Shown: positions 57,419 through 64,000 of the stretch, in pieces
Numbering within the stretch: the stretch's first letter is position 1
Layout of the letters: every line of letters begins with the position of its first letter
Virus record (IMG/VR): IMGVR_UViG_3300037340_000026
Span: 1 to 64,000 of that record
Strand: one strand, 5' to 3'
Source of the DNA: a virus
Length of the DNA stretch: 64,000 nt
Made by a program: the position numbers and the translations under genes
Notes under the pieces: model-generated
Told to the model about the DNA's origin: nothing
Databases searched by the model: none
What the model saw: the letters and a program-made list of their open reading frames with translations, nothing else

Positions 57419-60400
57419 AACGTCTGATATGGATTCTGCTAGCGCTCCCGGTCCTGGCTTGGGGGCAATCCACAAGCAGTGGAAACGCGTATCTTCCAGG
57501 CGTCCCCAGCAGCAACGGCTACGGCACGACCGGGTTGTGTCTGACGAGCAACGGGCCGTTTCCCAATATTCCGTCGTTCCAGGCTTGCGGTGGCGGCGGA
57601 GGCATCACAGCGCTGACCGGCGTAGTGACTGGAACCGGCCCCGGCAGCACGGCTACTTCGTTTGGGTCAAGCACGGGCTCTGGCGCGGTTGTGCTTGCCA
57701 CATCGCCGGCCCTGGTGACTCCGGCTCTCGGTACGCCGGCATCCGGCGTTGCCACGAATCTCACTGGCTTGCCGATCAGTACTGGCGTCAGTGGCTTGGG
57801 CACGAGTGTGGGGACATTCCTGGCGACACCGTCCAGTGCTAATCTCGCCTCAGCGATCACAGATGAGACAGGGTCCGGCGCGGCTGTATTCGCGACTTCT
57901 CCAACGCTGGTAACGCCAGCTTTGGGCACCGTGGCTTCCGGTGAAGTCTCGGCGGGAACGGCTGAGGCCACAGGCGGCAGCGCTGAGATCACGAACGCCG
58001 CCCGCTACGCTCAGACAATAAACTTCATCGACTACGGCGCCAAGTGCGACTACACCCAAAAGAGTGATGGCGCGATCACCGGCGCCGCTGCAATCCTGAC
58101 TAGCGCCTCGACCACGTTTGTTACAGCCGATATCGGTAAGCATGTCGGAGTCGTCGGTGCGGGCACCAATTTCACGCTAGCGAAATTTACGATTAATGCT
58201 GCCGGCACCGGCTATGTGCCGGGCGATACCATCACGCTCACCGGTGGCACCTCAAGCGTGGGCGGCGTAGCCGATGTCACTGCCACTAAAGTTGTCTCTG
58301 CCACAGTGGCTGCTGGTGGCTCAGGTGGCACAAACGGCACTCAGACGGTTACTGGTACAACCGGCAACGGTACGCGCTTTCAAGCAAGCGTAACGGTCTC
58401 AGGCAACGCCATCACGGCTGTTCTGTCGATCACAGTGGCCGGTGAATACACGACCAACCCGACGACGATTGCCACCGAGCCCGTGACTGGTGCCAGTCTT
58501 GTTGGCGCGCAACTCAATGTCGTGATGGGCGTTATAAAGGCCGCCCCTCACACGCAGGGCACCTACACGGTGCTTCCAAGCAATCCGATCGCGCAGGGCT
58601 CGACTTCTGGTTCCGGAACTGGCGCGACGCTGAACGCCACATGGTTCAACGAACTCGACACCACGATTTCATCGGTTTCCGGTACGACCGCAACGTTGGC
58701 TGCGAACGCTGCCAATACCGTATCGAGCGCAGTCTGGTTCTACGCCACGGACGATTCGACCGCTGACAACTCGGCGATGACCGCCGTGCGAGCGCTGGCG
58801 AATCCCTCCAATGGGCTGCCCTCCGTACTCATCAAGGGCTGTAAGGGCAATTCTTACATTGCCAATCCACTGAACTTCACCCAGCTCACCGCGGGCGGGG
58901 TGAGTTTCGATGGCAACGGCGGGACATTTGTCGGGCAGACCAACGGCTATCCGATCGTGGATGCGTTGGGCTCCAGGTTCGTGCATTTCACAGATCTTAG
59001 GATGCACGGGATGTGCACGCTACCGCCGAATGTCGGTATCCAGATTGGACGCATAGTCGGAAGCGCAGATCAGTTTGACTTTGAGGATGCTTGGGCTAAC
59101 GGCTGTTTCGCTCCTTCTGCGCAGGCCAATGCGACTACCGTCGGTGCTGCGTTCTACAACTTCGCCTCTGAGCAGACAGTTAAACGCCGCTATCTGTTCA
59201 ACAACTCATGGCCGAATGCTAACGCCTTTGCAACGGTAGAGGATGGCTATAACCACTGGGCTGCGGCTTCGACATTTGTGACGCAGACGCTTGCCACCGA
59301 TTCCCCGCAGAGCTTTGAGGGCAATGTCGCAACAGCCGGATGGAACGGAATCGATGTTCCAGTCAAAGGTTCCGCCCCGATCTGGATGGGTTACACCACC
59401 AGCTTTAGCTTTCAGCGAGGCTATGCTGAGGGCGGCCAATACTGCGCTATCCTTTATTTCGAGGGCACTCTGTGGACTTCGGCATTGAATGCCGATCTTC
59501 ACTGCGAGACCGTCCCCAGCTTAACGGACATGTTCCTGATTACGGGGACTCAAGCATTTCCGACAATCAGCGGAATGACCATTGCTGACGGAAATGTTCA
59601 GGCGACCAATTCAGTATTTAAGTTGGGTGGCAGTGTCACCAACCCCAATCTGTTTCTCGCCAACGTCACGGTGCAGAACTTCAGCTACGCATCTGCGAAA
59701 TTCTGGGACAGTTCTGCGGCATGGGGCGCATCGGGAAACTTCTTCATTGCTGATTCTACGCGATGGACCGTGCCGCCATTTTGGTCTGGCGAGCTTTGCA
59801 TCAACAATCTTTGTGATAACTACAAGAATACAGGTAGCAGTCTCACCAATATTGCCATCGGAAACGGCTCGATGGTCGGGGCTTCTGTCTCAGGGACTAA
59901 CAGCACTGTCATTGGCCAGGGCGCTGGTGCGATATTGAGTTCTGGCGGCTCCAATACGTTCGTTGGAGAGGCCGCAGGGGCCAAGGATACCAGTGGGGGC
60001 GACAATACATTTCTCGGTTATCTTTCCGGGTCACAGGTTTCTACCGGAGCGGATAATGTCTTCATCGGTGGATTCACCGACTGGAATGCAGCTTCAGTTC
60101 TCACCGGAAATAGCAATGTTCTGATTGGTGCGGGCTCAGGAAGCGTTATCCAGGGTGCGGCTGCCAGCAATACTATGATTGGCCAGCACACGGGCCTAGT
60201 GACAACCACTGGATCAAGCAATACGATTCTAGGCTATCAGGTAGGAGCCACAACGCTCACGACCGGCTCCAGCAACATCCTGATTGGCACTTCCAATGCT
60301 ACGACCACAGCAGCGGCAGCGAGCACCAACGAGGTAAACATCGGCGGATTGCTGTTCTGGAATACGGTATCCCTCGCAGCCCCTGTGGTCAGTGCCTGCG

Positions 60401-60645
60401 GTACAACTCCATCTATTGATAGCAAAGCAAATAACAGATCAGGCACCGTTACCGTCGGTACAGTAGCCGCCGCATCATGCACAGTTACATTCGCGGGCGG
60501 GGGATACACGACATGGAACCACTGTCGCGTAACCTCTCAGACGACCCTGGCGGCGTTCGCTTACAGTTACACAAAGACAGTTCTCACGGTGACTGGCACC
60601 TCGCTGGTCGGAGATTTGTTCGACTATGACTGCGATGGCTATTGA
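57415..60645 (+). CDS. Tail spike: pectin-lyase-type and YadA-like repeat domains, with export signal
   Basis: 1076 residues. A Sec-type signal (KRLIWILLALPVLAWG) is followed by two collagen/beta-repeat units (SPALVTPALGTPASGVATNL and SPTLVTPALGTVASG). From about residue 202 (INFIDYGAKCDYTQ) a pectin-lyase-like beta-helix begins. Residues about 815-970 hold recurring NTF(V/L)G, NVFIG, NTMIG and NTILG units, as in YadA-type heads. The C-terminal domain has paired Cys. Likely a trimeric receptor-binding or depolymerase spike. A signal peptide is unusual for a virion protein. Confidence 0.7.
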   Translation: MKRLIWILLALPVLAWGQSTSSGNAYLPGVPSSNGYGTTGLCLTSNGPFPNIPSFQACGGGGGITALTGVVTGTGPGSTATSFGSSTGSGAVVLATSPALVTPALGTPASGVATNLTGLPISTGVSGLGTSVGTFLATPSSANLASAITDETGSGAAVFATSPTLVTPALGTVASGEVSAGTAEATGGSAEITNAARYAQTINFIDYGAKCDYTQKSDGAITGAAAILTSASTTFVTADIGKHVGVVGAGTNFTLAKFTINAAGTGYVPGDTITLTGGTSSVGGVADVTATKVVSATVAAGGSGGTNGTQTVTGTTGNGTRFQASVTVSGNAITAVLSITVAGEYTTNPTTIATEPVTGASLVGAQLNVVMGVIKAAPHTQGTYTVLPSNPIAQGSTSGSGTGATLNATWFNELDTTISSVSGTTATLAANAANTVSSAVWFYATDDSTADNSAMTAVRALANPSNGLPSVLIKGCKGNSYIANPLNFTQLTAGGVSFDGNGGTFVGQTNGYPIVDALGSRFVHFTDLRMHGMCTLPPNVGIQIGRIVGSADQFDFEDAWANGCFAPSAQANATTVGAAFYNFASEQTVKRRYLFNNSWPNANAFATVEDGYNHWAAASTFVTQTLATDSPQSFEGNVATAGWNGIDVPVKGSAPIWMGYTTSFSFQRGYAEGGQYCAILYFEGTLWTSALNADLHCETVPSLTDMFLITGTQAFPTISGMTIADGNVQATNSVFKLGGSVTNPNLFLANVTVQNFSYASAKFWDSSAAWGASGNFFIADSTRWTVPPFWSGELCINNLCDNYKNTGSSLTNIAIGNGSMVGASVSGTNSTVIGQGAGAILSSGGSNTFVGEAAGAKDTSGGDNTFLGYLSGSQVSTGADNVFIGGFTDWNAASVLTGNSNVLIGAGSGSVIQGAAASNTMIGQHTGLVTTTGSSNTILGYQVGATTLTTGSSNILIGTSNATTTAAAASTNEVNIGGLLFWNTVSLAAPVVSACGTTPSIDSKANNRSGTVTVGTVAAASCTVTFAGGGYTTWNHCRVTSQTTLAAFAYSYTKTVLTVTGTSLVGDLFDYDCDGY

Positions 60646-60682
60646 CTCGCGGTGGATGAGGAAGCGAAGTAAGGAATTATCT

Positions 60683-61750
60683 ATGAAACGACTGCTGCCA
60701 CTCCTCGCTCTCCTCTTGCCGCTCGCATGTTTAGCGCAAGCTCCAGGCGTCGGCCTCGACACGCTGAACCCAGCAAATGCCCTCGCTGGCGGCGAATTAC
60801 TGTTCGGCTATCAAGCGGGTTCTGGCGGCAGTGGCGCCCTAGCGTGCGCACGCGGCTGGTGCCCGGTCTCAGTTACCCCTCTTCAACTGAGAGCCTTCGG
60901 CATGGCCGCTACGGGTGGATCACTGCAGGGCAATGGCGCGAGTGCCACTCCGGTGCAATTAATCGGTGACATTGCCTCTCCCGGCAACAGCATGCTGTAC
61001 GGGACCAATGGCTTCGGCGTTAAGGGATGGTACGCACAAGCGGGAGGGGGTGGCGGAAGTTCCGCATTCGACGCGATCACATCTGGATCGAATACTTCTG
61101 CGACTATGGTGGTAAGCAGTGGCGCGGCGCTCGGGCCGTCCGGATCTGGCGTCCTCAGTGCGAATCAAGTCAACGGCGCTGCGGTGCCGATCTCCGCAGC
61201 GCTGCTGAGCACGAATGGTTCGGGTCAACTGCTGCCAATGACGCTAGTCCCTGCGGCCAACGGTGGCACAGGTGTCGCCAATTCCTTCACCGCAACTTTC
61301 GGTGGCGCGTTGGTCACGGCTGGGCCGTTCGCCACGTCTGGCTCGTCTTCATTGACTCTGACGACCACGGGGGCTACGAATGCGACGCTGCCAGCGGGCA
61401 CCGTTTCACTCGGGTATCTGGGCGTCCCGCAAAATTCTCAGGCGCTCGGCTACACGCTACTGCTCACGGATGCCGGCAAGCACATCTACAATACCAACAC
61501 GGGGGCTTCGACAGACACCATTCCTGCGAATGGGACCGTAGCGTTTCCAATCGGGACCACAGTGACATTCGTCAATTGCCCGACCTGCGCGAACGAGACG
61601 ATTTCGATCACTACCGACACGATGTACTGGAGTACGACGGGTGTTTCAGCCGGCACTACGGGATCTCGGACGCTGGCGCCTTTTGGCACGGCGACCATTC
61701 TCAAGGTCACGGCGACATCATGGTACATAAGCGGGCCTGGGGTAAGCTAA
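60683..61750 (+). CDS. Fibre-type protein with export signal
   Basis: 355 residues from ATG 60683 (GGAATT upstream; an earlier in-frame ATG is less likely). It has a Sec-type signal (KRLLPLLALLLPLACLAQ), then TLNPANALAGGELLFGYQAG and Ser/Thr/Gly-rich beta segments, ending with WSTTGVSAGTTGSRTLAPFG. Reads like a tail fibre body without catalytic residues. Confidence 0.6.
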   Translation: MKRLLPLLALLLPLACLAQAPGVGLDTLNPANALAGGELLFGYQAGSGGSGALACARGWCPVSVTPLQLRAFGMAATGGSLQGNGASATPVQLIGDIASPGNSMLYGTNGFGVKGWYAQAGGGGGSSAFDAITSGSNTSATMVVSSGAALGPSGSGVLSANQVNGAAVPISAALLSTNGSGQLLPMTLVPAANGGTGVANSFTATFGGALVTAGPFATSGSSSLTLTTTGATNATLPAGTVSLGYLGVPQNSQALGYTLLLTDAGKHIYNTNTGASTDTIPANGTVAFPIGTTVTFVNCPTCANETISITTDTMYWSTTGVSAGTTGSRTLAPFGTATILKVTATSWYISGPGVS

Positions 61751-61751
61751 G

Positions 61752-64000
61752 TTGAAGCTCAGGACTCTCTCTCTCGTGCTCGGCGCGCTCTACGCGCTGT
61801 GCGCGGTCGTGCCTGCTATGGGCGGTCCTCAGCAGATGCTGTTGATGTCCTACAGGGCACAGGTGGTCTCAGCCCCTCCGGCATTCGTTCAGGCCAATAG
61901 CAGTCACACCTCAGCCGGCGTGACTTCTCAGACCGTGGTATTCAGCGGCGCACAGAGCGCGGGCGATCTGAATGTTATAGCGATTGGATTTTGCAATTCG
62001 ACTTCCACGATCAGTTCGGTTGCCGATACCGAAGGCAACACTTATGCGGTAGCGGCCCCAGCGACATCAGCCTCAACCAATCTGACGCAGGTGATTTACT
62101 ACGCTCCGAGCATTGCTGCTGCTGGAGCTGGTGCGAACACCGTAACAGTCACATTCAATGTATCGACGCCCTGCTCAGATGTACGCATAGCCGAGTACAG
62201 CGGAATTTTCCTAGCCTCGCCGGTCGACACCACCGCCAGCGGTAGTGCCACTACGGGCACTGCGATGAGCAGCGGTTCTGCGAGCACGTCCAATGTGGTC
62301 GATCTCCTGGTCGGCGCCTCCTATAGCGCCGGCGGATTCGCGAGCGCAGGATCCGGCTACACCAATCGTGTTACGAGTTCCGGGCCCAACAATCTTCAGG
62401 ATGAGATTGTAAATTCCGCCGGCCCATATAGCGCTACTGCGACGAATGGCAGTTCTGGCTATTGGGTCATGCAGATGGCGGCCTTCAAAGGCTCGAGCGG
62501 AGCGCCTCCTGCTCCCCCGACAACCCTTGCAGGTCTTGCCGTCAGCGGCAACCATTTCATCAATAGCGCCACGGGCGCGACCGTCCAACTCGCCGGTGCC
62601 GCGATCAGCGGCATGGAAGGGCAGCAAGGTAGCTGGACAGCACTCGCCCAAGTCACTACCTCGCAGTGGGGGGCTATTGCCGCGAAGTACGGCATCAACA
62701 TGCTGCGCTTCCCGATGAACTCTGCGTACTGGATCAACAATACCGTCTATGACGATCCAGCCGAGCCCGGCGGCGGCTCGTGCTGCTATACCTCGAGCGG
62801 CACCAATCAGTACACGCCAGATCCGAGCGGGACTTACCAAAGCGCGATACAGACAATCGTCGCCAATGTCACGGCTGCGGGAATCGTCGCCGATCTTGAT
62901 CTGCACTGGGATGGGCCGAAGAACACCTCGACCAATAACCCCATCGCACCCATCGGTCAACCGGGACTGGCGAGTGGTGACTACGCGCCGGTCTTCTGGA
63001 CGCAAGTCGCGAACACCTTTCTGAGTAACCCGCTTGTTGTGTTCGAACTCTTCAATGAGCCGTTCGGTGGTGCGAACTACAACAGCAGCTGCCCGAACTG
63101 CGCGCTCATTGGTAATAACTCAAGCGCTGTGCCGAGCGGTTATGCGATCAGCATGATTGCTGGCGGATCCTTCTCCCCATACCAGATGCAGATGCAGAAG
63201 AACAACGCCAGCAATGCGCTGTTTAATCTCACCGGCTGCGGGACCGCCTGCAATGGCGCTGGCATGGAGCCTCTGATCACGGCGATTCGCGCGACCGGCG
63301 CGACCAATGTCATCCTTGCCGCACCGATCTGGTATGCCGGAGGGATTCAGACGTGGCTGGCCAGCTATACGACCACCACCTACGGCGGATTGACTACTGG
63401 GAATCCAGACCCGCTCGGACAACTCGGAGTCTCTTGGCATCAGTACCGATGGAATGGCGGAACGGCGCCCGTCTATAACGTGCTGTCCAACGGCTATCCG
63501 ATCGTCATCACCGAGACACAGGGCTTTAATGCTGCCAACGATGGCGGTACTTTTAGCAATAACGCCTATCCGTGGGCCTTCAGCCACAACATAGGGGTTG
63601 AGATCTGGGCCTGGGCGACCTGGGCCGATGGCGGCTGTTCGACGGGGACGTGCTTCTACAATTACATGAACTCGACGCCGCCGTGGTCACTCAATTCAGT
63701 TCCCGCGCCTGCCGGCAACACCTTCGGCCAAAGCGTGCTCACTGGTGGTAGCAATGCGCCTGGTCCGGCTGCGGCGGTCGGTTACACCACGCAGACATTC
63801 AATTCAATCACGGTAGGCACAAGCATAGGCCAGCTACAGAGCTACACATTCTTCGGCAACACCGAGCCCGGTGGGTGCATTGGCACCAGCGGCGCGAATC
63901 TGCTCCTCGGAGCCACTGCAAACTGCAATTATGGCGTGAGCACTGCACATTCCACTGGAGGGAGCAACTGGGCTGGCATCGCCTTCGGTGGCGGCGCTTA
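61752..64000 (+). CDS. Modular fibre: GH5 glycoside hydrolase then lectin-like domain (3' end missing)
   Basis: TTG 61752, two bases after the previous stop, opens a frame to the window end (749 codons). An export-like start (KLRTLSLVLGALYALCAVVP) is followed by a beta domain (about residues 40-250). The GH5 domain (about 258-650) shows LRFPMN, DLDLHWDG, ELFNEPFGG (acid/base Glu), SWHQYRW, ITET (nucleophile Glu) and IWAWATW. Past residue 673 a domain begins with SYTFFGNTEPGGC, as in the 17020 protein. The two fibres hold the same parts in opposite order. Confidence 0.8.
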   Translation, partial: MKLRTLSLVLGALYALCAVVPAMGGPQQMLLMSYRAQVVSAPPAFVQANSSHTSAGVTSQTVVFSGAQSAGDLNVIAIGFCNSTSTISSVADTEGNTYAVAAPATSASTNLTQVIYYAPSIAAAGAGANTVTVTFNVSTPCSDVRIAEYSGIFLASPVDTTASGSATTGTAMSSGSASTSNVVDLLVGASYSAGGFASAGSGYTNRVTSSGPNNLQDEIVNSAGPYSATATNGSSGYWVMQMAAFKGSSGAPPAPPTTLAGLAVSGNHFINSATGATVQLAGAAISGMEGQQGSWTALAQVTTSQWGAIAAKYGINMLRFPMNSAYWINNTVYDDPAEPGGGSCCYTSSGTNQYTPDPSGTYQSAIQTIVANVTAAGIVADLDLHWDGPKNTSTNNPIAPIGQPGLASGDYAPVFWTQVANTFLSNPLVVFELFNEPFGGANYNSSCPNCALIGNNSSAVPSGYAISMIAGGSFSPYQMQMQKNNASNALFNLTGCGTACNGAGMEPLITAIRATGATNVILAAPIWYAGGIQTWLASYTTTTYGGLTTGNPDPLGQLGVSWHQYRWNGGTAPVYNVLSNGYPIVITETQGFNAANDGGTFSNNAYPWAFSHNIGVEIWAWATWADGGCSTGTCFYNYMNSTPPWSLNSVPAPAGNTFGQSVLTGGSNAPGPAAAVGYTTQTFNSITVGTSIGQLQSYTFFGNTEPGGCIGTSGANLLLGATANCNYGVSTAHSTGGSNWAGIAFGGGA

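Overview
The window is almost wholly phage DNA. It looks like most of the genome of a tailed, short-tailed (podovirus-like, P22-type virion logic) bacteriophage of a GC-rich Gram-negative bacterium. Evidence is the set of small and large terminase, a long P22-type portal, scaffold, capsid, head-tail adaptors, a gp10-like tail hub, ejection-type proteins and a lysis block, packed with almost no spacing and stitched by ATGA, GTGA and TAATG stop/start overlaps. No tail tube, sheath or tape-measure gene, no integrase and no DNA polymerase is visible here. Polyserine linkers and GH5 cellulase-like domains in the tail fibres suggest, by inference only, a cellulose- or glucan-coated or cellulolytic proteobacterial host.

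Layout. (1) 1-19383, plus strand: the end of a head-tail adaptor gene, further adaptor and tail-hub genes, an HNH endonuclease, an unusual structural protein carrying an ART-like plus Nudix insert, a GNAT, two large ejection-type proteins (one with an internal S74 domain), then a lysis block (transglycosylase, several very small membrane proteins, two lipoproteins) and a secreted-looking GH5 fibre. (2) 32624-19384, minus strand: a leftward early operon of about 36 small genes. Recognisable members are a PD-(D/E)XK exonuclease-like protein with an altered motif, its usual partner, an XF1762-type protein, DUF6948-, DUF6745- and DUF7666-like proteins, and two proteins whose genes hold long in-frame microsatellites. 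(3) 32713-39993, plus strand: a Cro-like repressor facing the early operon across overlapping promoters, a Thr-type tRNA, small zinc proteins, a DEAH-type helicase, then tRNA-Pro, rtcB and tRNA-Gln packed together, a VRR-NUC nuclease and a VapE-type replicative helicase. (4) 39994-40652: the only long intergenic stretch, with eight GTTAC/GTAAC elements and an AT-rich core (candidate origin) and a strong promoter. (5) 40653-64000, plus strand: packaging and head genes, interrupted by three HNH-type genes, followed by tail-spike and fibre genes, the last running off the window.

Head genes and fibres lie at the right end while the adaptors and tail hub lie at the left end. The genome is therefore probably circular or circularly permuted, with the right end joining the left after a short missing stretch (inference).

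The points most worth attention are: an RtcB RNA ligase wedged between two tRNA genes; a virion protein interrupted by an ADP-ribosyltransferase-like domain plus a Nudix hydrolase; four fibre-type proteins that start with export signals, two of which carry the same GH5 and lectin-like modules in opposite order; two microsatellite-bearing early genes; and several cases of partial gene duplication inside the genome.
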